Positions 45,725-56,270 of a stretch of DNA of 64,000 bases are shown here, in pieces (positions within the stretch are counted from its first letter, which is position 1; each line of letters begins with the position of its first letter). Source of the DNA: Artocarpus heterophyllus (Eukaryota; Streptophyta; Magnoliopsida; Rosales; Moraceae). Below the pieces are notes generated by a model. The model saw nothing but the letters and a program-made list of their open reading frames with translations. It searched no databases and was not told the DNA's origin. The stretch lies in contig CM046341.1 of assembly GCA_025403435.1 (NCBI GenBank), positions 13,043,219 to 13,107,218 on the forward strand. The letters are read 5' to 3'. A program made the translations under genes and the position numbers.

Positions 45725-45880
45725 GCTTTGTCTGACAACTTAGTGGGAACTAATATGTTTTAACTACTGTAGTGTAAAGCTCTCACATGCTATAGTAAAA
45801 AATAAAAGTTTACTATAGTGTGATATTCTCACATGCTATAGTCTTTAAGTTCCAACTTGGTTTACAAGCACTCTCGTTAT
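45725..45880. mobile_element. MITE (copy h)
   Basis: Contains AGTGTAAAGCTCTCACATGCTATAGT and a second internal copy, GTGTGATATTCTCACATGCTATAG, about 45 bp later. Flanking GTGGGAACTAA and TTAAGTTCCAACTTGG are the paired inner ends. Confidence 0.6.
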
Positions 45881-46620
45881 AAAAGTTGTTTTGGTTTTAA
45901 TTTCATCATATTTAATTTCTCACTTTAAATTTTTTCAATTTCGCTTTCTAAACACTTTGTTAACGGAGAGTACAAAAGTGAAATAAAGTAATAAATTAAG
46001 GATGAAAGTGAGATATTATAAAAATTTTCTGATGAATATTTAACAAGTAACTAATAAATGGATTGGAAAAAAATAATAGATTGCAGATCAAAGTAAACTT
46101 TTTAAATGTTAGAAATCAAAATGGCGTTAGGTGTAAACCTCATGGATATTTGTCTCATAGATTTAACCAACTTGTTGGACTTGGAGTTCATATAATAGCC
46201 CAATACATATTTGTTTAGGGTAAAATTTAAATCCATAGAATCATAACAAAATTAATTCTAAGTCACTTTTTTAGAGTTCTCTACCCTTTAAATTTATATG
46301 AAAATTCAAATCTTAATACTAGAATAAAAATTCCTTTTTTTTTTTTTTCATATTTTCTCTATGCTATACTTTGGAAAAAATATAAACTTTTTGTTTGATA
46401 TCTGATTGAGACAATTTTTCTTTTATTGCGTTCATAACAAAAAGAGAAATAAATAAGATCTATATTGTATATTTTTAACATCATGAACATTAAGATTTGT
46501 TAGTAAATCAAAATTTTTCTCTAGAATTTATCTAAAAACAAATTCCAATTTAATTCCCTGTTTCAATTAACACTTTAACTGTACATCTAAACTTCAATTT
46601 GGATAATAATTCAAATTACA
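45881..46620. other. intergenic
   Basis: AT-rich sequence with T runs; no gene or element recognised. Confidence 0.5.
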
Positions 46621-46623
46621 CAA

Positions 46624-46821
46624 TTTAGGGCCCGTTTGGTAGGATATTTGAATCACGATTCGAATCATTTTGCTACAGTATTTTCTCTCACAAAAATTTA
46701 AATCTTTATTCAAATGCTCTACTCAAATATTCGAACCAAACAGGCCCTAAAACACACAGCTCAAATTAAATTGTTTCGAATTAACACAATTTGAATCTAT
46801 TTACCAAACATGCCCTAAATT
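46624..46821. mobile_element. nested MITE with AGGGCCCGTTTGGT ends
   Basis: AATTTAGGGCCCGTTTGGTA at 46624 is matched inversely twice: by ACCAAACAGGCCCTAAA at about 46736-46752 (a 130-bp element) and by ACCAAACATGCCCTAAATT at about 46803-46821 (a 200-bp element). Paired arms also include ATTTGAATCACGATTCGAAT and ATTCGAACC. The element ends about 225 bp before the start codon of the five-exon gene. Confidence 0.65.
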
Positions 46822-47028
46822 TAGTTTCACAAAAATTTTGAACTTTTGGCGCTCAATTGGGGAGGAGAGGAACAGAGAAAAGAAGAGAGAGGCGCCCAAT
46901 ACTTCTTCTTTCGTTCTTCCACTGCAAATATTACTGAAAATCGAAAACATCGAGCAAAAAACACAGAATAGAATAATCAAAAACAGAGAGATTAAAACCA
47001 AAATAGGATTTTGCTTTTTGAAAACGAT

Positions 47029-47049
47029 ATGTCCAAAGCACAGAAATGA
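47029..47049 (+). promoter_or_regulatory. upstream ORF overlapping the start of the five-exon gene
   Basis: ATG TCC AAA GCA CAG AAA TGA encodes six residues. Its TGA overlaps the main ATG (ATGA, 47046-47049) in a different frame. A ribosome that reads this uORF ends exactly on the main start, an arrangement that can reduce or couple translation of the main ORF. Whether the transcript includes it depends on the unknown 5' end, but no splice site intervenes. Confidence 0.5.
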
Positions 47050-49404
47050 AACCGAAGGAAACTCCTTTCAGAGCAGTTGGTCAGCGCTCTATCGCCTCTT
47101 CGTTCCTGACTCCCTCTTCAAATCCGTAAGAGAAAAAAAAAAATCCACATTCAATAACTCTTTCCTTACTTTCTTCTTTTCAATTTGATTTTTCGTTTTT
47201 GTTTTTTGTTTTTTGTTTTTAATTTTTGCTTTTTTATTTTTTTGCATAATATGTACGGAATAGTTTCAAGGTTTCGAAAGAAGAGACCAAAAACGAAGAA
47301 GCGTCGAAGAAGGCCTCATTGCGCGTGTCGCTCACGGATTTTCTCCAACGGAAGCTCAACGAAACTTCTGGACTTCCAAGGACGGTGAGAGTACTCCTTT
47401 GCGTACCCAATTTCTTTGCTTTTGGAAATATTGAAGAGAAATCGGATTACGTTTTTTTTTTTTTTTTTCTTGGGAAATCGGATTAGAGGACAGAAATTGA
47501 AATTAGGAGAATTTAGTGCTAGTTAATGTGGATCAATTTGGGATTTTTTCTGTTTTTGAAGATGTGAAGTAATTTTCTGGCACATTGGCTTAAGCCAAAA
47601 TAAGCTCAAGGTGGACCGCTAATGGAGTGGTATTCCTTTCCTTTTTCCTCCTTTCATGATGCGTTCGGAGTTCGATACCATATAGTCCCATGTTAAGTCT
47701 CTGTTCTGTTAATGGACTGTACGACTTTTGGCTCGTGGGAGCGAATTTGAGTCCTTTTGTTGAGTAGTATTGGGTTATGTTCTTTACAGTAGGCCCTGAA
47801 ATTTCTTCTATAGATGAATGGGATGCAATGACACGAAAAGTTCAAGGTGGATGCTAGAATTTTTCTTTTAGATAAAAAAATAGAATTTCATCAGCATTTG
47901 AATGGACCATCTGGATGATTTACTTGTTGAATATGCTCAAGGTTTTTTGGTTTGTAATTTAGGATTGACTTGGTGTCATCCTTGGCAGGGGCAATCCAAA
48001 CCCTTTTCTTCTTTGTTGGGGCCGAGAGAGTTGAGCAGGAGTGGGTCTATTGGTGAGCAAGCTGAGGCCAAGAAAGGAGGGGAAGCAGACTCGAATTCTA
48101 TTGTTGAGAAAGTTGTTCTTGAACAGTTTAAGCATAGTGGTACAGCTAAAGGAGATTGTGTTGGTCCAAGCAGTGTTGGCGAAGCAGAAAGTTGCGACAT
48201 CTCTGATGTTCGAGGATCACGAAAGAGGAAGAACTTGGAAGGTTTGTAATCCTGGTTTGAATCTCTCGCTGACCTAGCGCACTGCTTTCTTACTGTTACC
48301 AAAGGCTTCAGTTTTGCCATATTGTTGCCTTCTATTTCATTAGTTTTAGCAGGAGCATAAAACAGTGGAAATAATTTGGACTAAAAATTGACTAAAACGA
48401 TCAAGTGAGTTTTGCAGTTTAAGAAAAGGAGGGTGTTACTGAAAAATCCAATATTAATAGTTTCAGTGTTGCAGAGAGTTTGATGTTTTTGGTTCATTTG
48501 GCTTGAGGAGCTCCAGCGTTGGTGATAACAAAGAGCTCAAACCTTGTGGGTTGTTAATCACTTTTGCATGCCTGTATATGGGACTGTCATTAGAATTTGG
48601 AGTACCGTTGCTGTTGTATGCACGCATTATTAAGCGGGATAATAGCTTGACCGAGTAGTGAAGCTGATTCTGTTCTAAATGTATGAGAATATGCGTTTTC
48701 GACCAATTGAAGCAAAAATGCAGTCTTGCAACCACATCACAAATCCCCTTTGGAATTCGAAATCAGTGAATGAAGAAAAAAATATAGATAGAACATACAT
48801 TTTATCAAAAGATAGGCAAAGAAGCTGGTTTCTGGTAGATTAATCTGAGCATAGCATGTATAGAGCTAGCTGTTTAGGTACTTATGATGAGATTGTTGCA
48901 AAAATGAAGGTTTTGGGTGAGGCCAACTATTATCATCTCTCTGCCGAAGCTTGTATCATTTTCTTGCTTCAATCGTACAGCACTTCACAACCTTTATCTG
49001 TTCTTATAAATTTGGAAATGCGTAGGTGGGTATGAGAGACAAATTCCTCGAAAGCATTTTGTAGTTCTTGGAGGTGATTTAAAACTCAAGCAGCAGAGAA
49101 TGGTCGAGAGGCTTACTAGCAAAGAGAATCAAGTTCCGGCATATAATCACTGTTAGTATATAATAACACTTGGACAGGAATATTCTATTGCATTTCTTTT
49201 AACATTTTAAGATTCTTTCTTGTTCTTTCTTCTTAATGGAGAATAAGAAATTTTGGCTCTTTGCTATTTTTGGTAACAGATGCAAATGGTGGTGGCTGGT
49301 GGGACTCCAACATGGAGGGAGTTGACAATGAAGAAGTTGGCTTTAGTGAGGTATGGGAAGGAGTGGGGTCTACCACTTTTGGGGGGATTGTAGACTGGCA
49401 TTGA
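47046..49404 (+). CDS. uncharacterised 234-residue plant protein, five exons
   Basis: Exons: 47046-47125, 47264-47384, 47989-48241, 49026-49151 and 49280-49404. All introns have GT...AG borders, phases agree, and the joined length is 705 nt with a terminal TGA. The protein is polar and probably disordered in its first half: MKPKETPFRAVGQRSIASSF at the start, KASLRVSLTDFLQRKL at 43-58, a GLGP-like LLGPREL at 76-82, and basic RGSRKRKN at 142-149 that could serve nuclear import. A second conserved-looking part is PRKHFVVLGGDLKLKQQRM at 159-177. The C-terminus is Gly/Trp-rich and acidic (GGGWWD 197-202, VWEGVGSTTFGGIVDWH 218-234). K-E-N at 184-186 matches the APC/C KEN-box degron. I do not recognise the family and assign no function. 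Clean splicing and an intact frame support a real gene. A MITE ends about 225 bp upstream. Confidence 0.85.
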
Positions 49405-50439
49405 TCTTTATGATTTTTGACTATCATGTTTTGAGAAAAGCTTGTGGTAATAGACTTCTCCGCTCTCTTTTCATGGTGGTTTTTTGTGAAGCCTGTATCT
49501 CAAACACCACAAAAATCAACGGAAAGGCTAGTAAATTAATTGGTTCAGGGGACTTAGTTGCAGGAAAGTTGAAACCCTTAGTTAACCCACTTTTCAATTG
49601 CTAACTGCCAGTGCCGAGAGTAGACATAATAACTAGTCAAACAAAATGACTAAATTTCTATTAGTCCAAATGCCTATATTTCCCCCCCAAAAAAAGCCTA
49701 TATGTGATTAATGAAATACTTGTGGTGTTTATCTTTTTGGCTAAAGAAGAATCAGAGTGCAAATATTATTGATGATTTTAGCATATTAGTACGTTCATCA
49801 GCAATTAATGGATTTATCCAATCGATTGAACGGCGGAACCGGTAACACTAGAGTGACTACAACCACCGCCAATAAATAACTCTTGTGGAACCAAACACAT
49901 GCCCACACTTTTATCTAGCAGGCATACAATAAATCCTAAGGGTGGGAAAGCCACCTCTATTATTATAGACCGAGCAAACCGAAAACTATAACAATGAGGC
50001 GAAAGCATCATCTCTTTTATTAGAAAATAAGTATAGACCAGAAAAATAACTAAAAAAACCACAAGCTAAAAAAACCATAAGCACATAGGTAATATTAGCC
50101 AAAGAAGTAGAGATGAAACCAAAGACCTCTAACCACAGCTCATCACCCTAACCACTGCTTCACCCTCATCGACAACACCAATCACTAGCTGCCACGGATC
50201 AGGCTTCCTTCTACCTTACTCTGCTCATCACCGCATCTGCCACAATTGGCCTAGACCAACTATGGATCGAAACGCCCACCTCGAAGAACACTTACACCTC
50301 CCACATTTGGTCAACTGCCTCTATAAGAGAACACCCGCGCCTCCCTGATTCAATCAATCAGGACGTTACCCACCACCTAACTATACATTACCTCCCATTG
50401 CCATGAAAGTAAAAGCTACTTTGACTCTCAAGCCAGGGA
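49405..50439. other. 3' flank of the five-exon gene and intergenic
   Basis: The first few hundred bases are probably the 3' untranslated region. 50,090-50,400 is richer in C and A (many CACC/ACC strings) with no readable family on either strand. Confidence 0.45.
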
Positions 50440-50682
50440 CCAGGAGGCGTTCTTGATGAGGACATCAAGGCTGTAAGGAATTTTCATGATCCGATTCAAG
50501 TTCTAGTTGGTCCGGTGATGGGGGCTCGAGCTAAAAGATTCAAAGAAGAGCTGAATAACCTGGTCCAAAGAGTTCTACAACAAGAAGAGAGTGTGTTCAC
50601 TACTGAGGGTGAACAAAGGCTGCTTTTACTCATCAAAGTTGATCCGGAAGGGAGCCATTCAAGATTCAAGATTTGAATTCTT
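50440..50682 (+). pseudogene. Ty3/gypsy polyprotein C-terminal remnant
   Basis: The plus strand reads HDPIQVLVGPVMGARAKRFK then EELNNLVQRVLQQEESVFTT, matching the G-P-x-T-R-A-R-A-K-x-F-K-E-A-L-N motif found at the C-terminal end of many plant gypsy polyproteins. It ends at a stop near 50678, just before an LTR-like sequence. The rest of the element is absent. Confidence 0.6.
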
Positions 50683-51178
50683 TGTAATATTATTTTAGTT
50701 TAAGTTTCGGTTTCACAATTTGAAATTTAGAATATTTGTTTAGACTTTATTATAGTCATGAATAAGAGGAAGGAATCATGAGTTAAATTTGATTCTATCA
50801 TAGGGCTTTATTTAGGTGTTTCTTTCATTAAGGGTAGATTAGGAATTTTACATTTAAAAATAAACCCTATGCGAATTTCGTCTATATAAGGCCATCTTTT
50901 AGATTATGCAATTCAGTTTTGATGTTCATTCGTATTGAAAGTTATTCTTCTTGAGTTCTTGAAGAAACTTTTCTGAACTTATCAAGGATTCCTTGTGGCG
51001 TTCAAATTGACTTATCAAACGGACTTTCCATACCCGTTTGTGGCGTCTACACCATACCAAGGTTCTTGCTTTGTTAAGCAACGAGTTGCGGTTTCCATTC
51101 AACTTTAGAAGTCTTGGGGTTTTGAAATTTCCAGATTTAGTGTCGGGTTTCGTCATGTAGTTGGTGTGGTTCGTATCA
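50683..51178 (+). repeat. probable gypsy 3' LTR
   Basis: TGTAATATTATTTTAG follows the polyprotein remnant. A TATA box lies in CGTCTATATAAGGCC at about 50879-50893. The segment probably ends near TTGGTGTGGTTCGTATCA at about 51158-51178. Borders are uncertain as no second copy is present. Confidence 0.5.
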
Positions 51179-52292
51179 GTCTACATCTACAAATCTTTTT
51201 GACAAAATATTTAAAAAGGGATTTTACTAACTTAGGTCCTTAAACTTTGCAAGGTCTCGTATTTAAGTCCTCAATTTAAGAATTTAGACACTCATGTCCT
51301 TAAACTCTTAATTTGTTGGCACTTAGATTAAGAATTTGGATACATAAGTCCCTAAACTCTTAATTTCTTGACACCATAAGTCCCCATTTTGCGAATTTGG
51401 ACTTTTTTTTAAAACAGATTTAGTTTTTAGCATAAATAAAAATATTTTGTAAAAATGTGGCATAACTAACGATGAAGTCAAAATTTTTTTTTATCAAGGA
51501 AGGCTAATAATTACGATAACATTTTAATCAAAATCAATAGAGTTGATTTTCTACAATTGGCTCCATCAGGTTTTCATGCATTGAAAATGTCAAATAAATA
51601 ACTTCATTATCAAGGTTATTAAACTAGAGGACTCGAGCGCCCTAATTTTTTTTTTCTTTTATTATTTTTTCTTTTATTATAACTTATATATTAAAATTTT
51701 CACAAATCTTCACCTAAAAAATTTTAATATATAACTTTATATACAAAGCTCCTAAAAAAGTTGAATATATAATCTTATGCACAAAGGCCCCATAAAAAAG
51801 TTGAGTATTTAATGTGATATTAAATAAATTCACTTTTTAACAAAGATTAATAGTGATCAACATTAGATTAATCCATAAAGAGTCTTAGTTAAAAAAGGAA
51901 AAGAAAACAAATGAAAGTAGCCCCTTAAATACAAAAGAGTGCATACGAGTACCCTTGCATTCTTACTTTTTTCTCTTTTATTTCTTTTATACAATGATAA
52001 GGCTTTTATCAACCAACTAATATTGAGAGAAACCATAAATAAGAAACAAAGAGGTCATTTGTGGCTCCGTGGTTCATAATTCCACCTTAATCCCCTTTTT
52101 CTTTCTCAACAAATTAAATTTAATTCTAATAGGCATAACCCAAGACAAAAAAAAGAGGGGCAAAAAAGATTTCATAAATCAATAAAAACTTGAGCATCTT
52201 GAGCTGTAGTTGGTAATTTTCTTTATTCTTGCTTTTCTTTTTTTCTCACTTATTTTTTTTGTAGTTTTTATTTAATTAAGTTAAAATAGTAC
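51179..52292. other. intergenic with a 52-bp period repeat
   Basis: Between about 51225 and 51400 a unit like AGAATTTGGATACATAAGTC plus CCTAAACTCTTAATTTCTTG repeats with a period of about 52 bp (AGAATTTAG at 51279, AGAATTTGG at 51331), in the style of common plant interspersed repeats. The rest is AT-rich without genes. Confidence 0.5.
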
Positions 52293-52600
52293 CACTACTA
52301 TAAACTGGGAATTAAACCATTGTGGAAAAACAGTCGTGGTACAAAAATTGAGTTTTCACAACTGTTTTACTGTCGTGGAACCTCAAAATAGGAGCCAATT
52401 TAGGGGCGTGAGAGGAGCTCTTTCACGACGGTTTTCTTCAAAAACCGTCAATGAAAGAGGAAGTTTCCATAATGGTTTTTAAGAAAACCATTGTGGAAAC
52501 TTCACATTCCACAATGTTTTTTAAGAACACTGTCGTGAAATTATGGTCCATGTACAACACTTTTAAGACCGTTTTTGCTTAAACTATAGTGGAAAATTGG
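52293..52600. repeat. CACTA terminus with subterminal repeats and hairpin
   Basis: Variants of AACCRTYGTGGAAA occur about ten times in both orientations (CCATTGTGGAAA, CAGTCGTGGTAC, CTGTCGTGGAAC, AAACCGTC, ACTGTCGTGAAA, ACTATAGTGGAAA). 52460-52479 and 52484-52503 form a 20-bp inverted repeat with 19 matches and a 4-base loop. In CACTA elements such repeats bind the element-encoded TNPA-like protein. Confidence 0.75.
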
Positions 52601-52849
52601 TATTGTACAAAAAAATTGCCAAAATTTATGATTTCCTACAAGATGGCCAGTCCCATATGTTATGCATTACAACAAGGCCCTGATTGTATACAAAAATTGA
52701 TGTATATTGAAATTATAAGGTATTTACAAAATCATTTACATTTGAGCTATTTTGCACAATTGTTTATTTACTATCTCTATTTAAACATGACATACCTAAT
52801 TACAAATTGTACCCATTCTAATCTAACTTCATTTATATCCGTATGTATG

Positions 52850-53270
52850 TAAAAATCTTTTTTTTTTCTTTCTTTCTGGGGCTTGTTTGTCACTATTAAT
52901 TATATCTCGCATAAAACGTAGAATAAAAAAATCACATTCTACATTTCCTTGTTGTCTTGGACATTTACGTATGGAATATAATGTTTTGTTCGGTCGGATT
53001 GTGACACTACTTCCCACATGAAGCTTCCAATCATTAAGCACCTTAACAATGTGTCATGATTAAATGAATTAATAGACAATACAATTATGTAAAACTTAAA
53101 ACAGTTAATTTTATAAGAGAATATTAATACTTATAATCTTGTGATTGATATAAAATTATCATGTGGTAGGTGTTCGAGGGGATCAAACCAATATATTTGG
53201 TCCTCCCATGGGGAAATTAATGCCAACATCTAATGTTCTCGAACATTGTATGGCACGAAGAATAATTTCC
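52850..53270 (-). pseudogene. Ulp1/C48 peptidase-like region of the CACTA gene
   Basis: The minus strand reads MLALISPWEDQIYWFDPLEH (preceded by EH-stop where EHW is expected), then, in another frame, CPRQQGNVECDFFILRFMRD at 52870-52960. These correspond to the His, Asp, Gln and Cys blocks of Ulp1-type (C48) cysteine peptidases, which many plant CACTA and MULE elements carry. Asp, Gln and Cys are visible; the residue after Cys is Asp rather than the usual Gly, and stops interrupt the region. Confidence 0.7.
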
Positions 53271-55425
53271 CTTCGGTGCTTAAGCTAATAAGTGGAGGAG
53301 TAATGTGGTGCGCTCTCTACAATCACTCTGTAGGTCTCTTGCAGCACTTGAAACAATCGCCAGAGATATGAAGCCGAAATTGTGCGCCTTGCCTTGAAGT
53401 TCACAATATTCCTCCAAAAAAACTACAATAAAAAACAATACGGTCAATTATTTGAAAGTACCTTACAACTCTACCTATATTTTAAAATTTACAAATTAAG
53501 GATAAAGTTATTAGCTGAGGTATACTATGATATAGTTTGCCTCGATTTGATCAAAGTTGATGAAGTAGTAAACGTTTTCATACCCTGCATAGAGAGGCAA
53601 TTCATTGCCAGTGACATTTATTAGCATTGGGTATTGAATTATCAACCCATCGCGCATGAAAGAATGTGTGGATAAAGCCAACTACATGAATTCTAGAGGT
53701 ACTAAATAGAAGGCAATGGCTCATTCGCAACGGGTTGTTCTTGTTCTTGTTCTACCTCAGGTTGTGATTGTCTTTCTTTTGTAGAGCTTTTCTTTTTTTG
53801 GCATTTCTTTCCCTCTAGATTTGTGGAATGTGGCTAGGCTCTCGACTTGTCTTTGTTATTGTGACAACTTCAATTAACCTCTTCGGCCATACGACGAAGC
53901 TTCCGATAGCTTCACCCATAGTTGTTGCTTCAAACTTTAGAACAAGCAATTCAACTATTCTAACTCTAATGGTAGTGATGCTAACATGTACGTTTTCTTC
54001 CCCTAATGGTCTTCCATGGACTGTATCAGATGGACGACTCTCCATCTATGCCTTCCCAAGCACAACAAGTGCATACCTACCATTAATTCTATCGTCAACA
54101 AAGAGCCTGCATTCTTGACATTGTTCAGGCTCTTGACGATGAGGTGACAATTAGACTTTTGGAGCTTGTAGAGCTTCTGCTACATTGTTGGGAGGGTTAC
54201 AGCTAGCCTTAAAGCTGTTGCGTTGTGAGATGCTATCATCCGTCAATTTGGCACGTTCTTAGGAAATGAACTCGGTCACATGACCTCGCAGTTTGCAATT
54301 TCCATTTGCATCTTCGACATTTGGGAATTCAATTTTGAACTTGGTTAGAGGTCAAAGTATTACATCTGCTTCACATGCTTTGATTGACCACGAACACATC
54401 CTAAATGTTCTGGTTTTCCTAGTGCCCTCGTCAATATGTCATTGTTACCGATGGATTGAAAGCTTCCTTGACTTTGTTACATCGTGTTCTCATCCTGTAA
54501 AGATCCTTCAACAGGTATTAAATTACAAATTTATAGTTTGTGTTCAATAAACTTACAATCAAGTTCCCAAGTTTTACCACTCTCAGATTTTTAAACTGTC
54601 TATCGAGAGCTTGACGTGATTTTACCCACAACTCCTCCCGTATTGGTAGCATGCCTGTCTTAGGTAACTGTATTACGCTATGTTAGTAACATATGAATGA
54701 TAGAATAATTGATATATGTAATACGAGTAAGATATTAACGTACCAATGATTACTTGAGCTCTCTATATCCAACTCGGCCAACCATAGAGCGGTATTCATT
54801 TTTCGTTCTTATTTTTCTTGCGTTTAATGATAGCAGTTGGAATTCGACAAAATGTCGATACCTTACCAAAGCTTCCTAATCATCATCATTTATAGAGGGG
54901 TAATAGTGTACTATTGCAGGAGGCCGCTTATATACATTTTCATCCTCCTCCAGAATGGAAAGGTATGGCTATGCAAAGGAAACGTAGAGGTTGGATCTAA
55001 ACCCCTATGCTAATTTGCCACAACCTTCAAAGCCTTTTTCCTATACCAACCTTGTATGTGAAAGATTCATAAATTTTTCTCCAAATCATGCCTTTTATTT
55101 GTTCCAAATCCTTAGACCTCCAATCTTTAATCCATATAGGAATATGTTCTTGACTAAGGACTCCAATCCAAATGCTTCATTCATGGCTGGGTGCGCCTTC
55201 CAGTTGGCATTTTGAATCAAACGTCACTTCTATTCTTGAACCTTTCTTTTTCATCCGATGAACTTTTTTCATTAAAGTAGCTCTTCGTTCAAAATCTACT
55301 TTGTGATCGAAATTGGTTCGCATTCATGACATACTACCTTGTTTTCCCTTGCTATATTGAGAGGAAGGTGGAGTGCACTCTTTATACTCCTCCTTATAGT
55401 GGTCACTATCAATATCTCGAGACAT
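53271..55425 (-). pseudogene. CACTA Transposase_24-like gene, broken
   Basis: A likely start ATG is at 55423-55425 (MSRDIDSDHYKEEY). The region 55240-54990 reads RRATLMKKVHRMKKKGSRIE, VTFDSKCQLEGAPSHE and WIKDWRSKDLEQIKGMIWRK, matching the plant transposase family that begins with this R-G-x-T-x-M ... D-W-R ... W pattern. Further on: LTRALGKPEHLGCVRGQSKH (about 54390-54450), and LGEENVHVSITTIRVRIVEL plus MGEAIGSFVVWPKRLIEV (53850-54000), both standard for these proteins. Stops occur about every 30-60 codons, so it is non-functional. The C48 region at 52850-53270 is its C-terminal part. Confidence 0.75.
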
Positions 55426-55540
55426 TTTATTTACTCAAAGTAATCACAAAATAACACACACATACTAATATTAAATTACAATTTTACTCAAAAAAGTATA
55501 AACAAATAATCAATTGTAATCAATAATGATCTATTCGAAT

Positions 55541-55912
55541 TCACATATTAAGAATTCATATATTATAAATTCACATATTAAAAATTCACATATTACAAAA
55601 TCACATATTAAAAATTCACATATTAAAAATTCACATATTAAAAATTCACATATTAAAAATTCACATATTATAAATTTACATATTGAAAAATCACATATTA
55701 TAGATTCACATATTAAAAATTTACATATTAAAAATTTACATATTAAAAATTCACATATTATAAAATCACATATTATAAATTTACATATTAAAAAATCACA
55801 TATTATAAATTCACATATTACAAAATCACAATAAAAAATCACATATTATAAATTCACATATTAAAAATCACATATTATAAATTCACATATTAGAAAATCA
55901 CATATTAATTGA
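55541..55912. repeat. 15-bp minisatellite, about 25 units
   Basis: The unit is TCACATATTAAAAAT with small variants (TCACATATTATAAAT, TTACATATTAAAAAT). The first 19 units are exactly 15 bp; later ones include 13- and 14-bp forms. Since 15 is a multiple of three, long frames stay open on both strands (pentapeptide repeats HIKNS and CEFLI). These frames are by-products of the repeat, not genes. It lies in the leader of the CACTA gene. Confidence 0.95.
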
Positions 55913-56256
55913 TAAGCATTCACATCACTGGGGATTCCAAAACGCATGAGAATCTGTAGTTGAGTGACTCTAGACTTGTATTGTTGCTTGAGAATCGTTT
56001 GGGAAGTGATGGGAAGTATAAGAAATAAAGCAATAAAGAATGGAAGTGTAAGATCTGAGGGTGGTTTACTAAATTTGAAAATGGTTGAGGGGTTGTAGAT
56101 GATATTCGAGTTTATGAGAAAAAAACAATAGAGAAGATCTAGACAATTAAGAATAAGCTTCAAATTTCAGAGGGAAAGAGAGAGAGTTCTAGAGAAAAGA
56201 GAGAATTTTAGAGAGGGGGAGCTTAGCAAATTTGAGTTTTGATGTACAATGATAAG

Positions 56257-56263
56257 ATTTATA
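56257..56263 (-). promoter_or_regulatory. TATA box likely driving the CACTA gene
   Basis: TATAAAT on the minus strand is followed within 100 bases by a CT-rich leader (CTCCCCCTCTC, CTCTCTCTTTCCC on the minus strand), as in many plant transcripts. The minisatellite and the likely ATG at 55425 lie downstream. Confidence 0.45.
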
Positions 56264-56270
56264 GACAATA

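Larger units (their letters stand above)
52293..56270 (-). mobile_element. decayed CACTA (En/Spm) element, right end not found
   Basis: The left border begins CACTACTATAAACTGGGA, a CACTA-type terminus, followed by dense subterminal repeats. A minus-strand gene with Transposase_24-like and C48 peptidase-like regions fills 52850-55425, with a promoter-like TATA at 56257-56263. The opposite CACTA terminus (TAGTG on the plus strand) is not found in the next kilobase, so the element is truncated or rearranged. Classical TNPD/Tnp2 transposase sequence is not seen. Confidence 0.75.

Noticed and set aside
47902..48320. Minus-strand 114-codon frame opposite exon 3 of the five-exon gene
   Set aside because: Shadow of the plus-strand exon, whose splice sites and phase are consistent.
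50097..50440. C-rich region looking like Pro/Thr-rich coding sequence
   Set aside because: No continuous frame on either strand and no recognisable motif.
55526..55842. Two overlapping frames of about 102 residues on opposite strands
   Set aside because: Pure products of a 15-bp minisatellite whose period is a multiple of three.
55541..55912. Regular short repeats that could be mistaken for a CRISPR array
   Set aside because: Units are contiguous 15-mers without unique spacers, in a plant genome.
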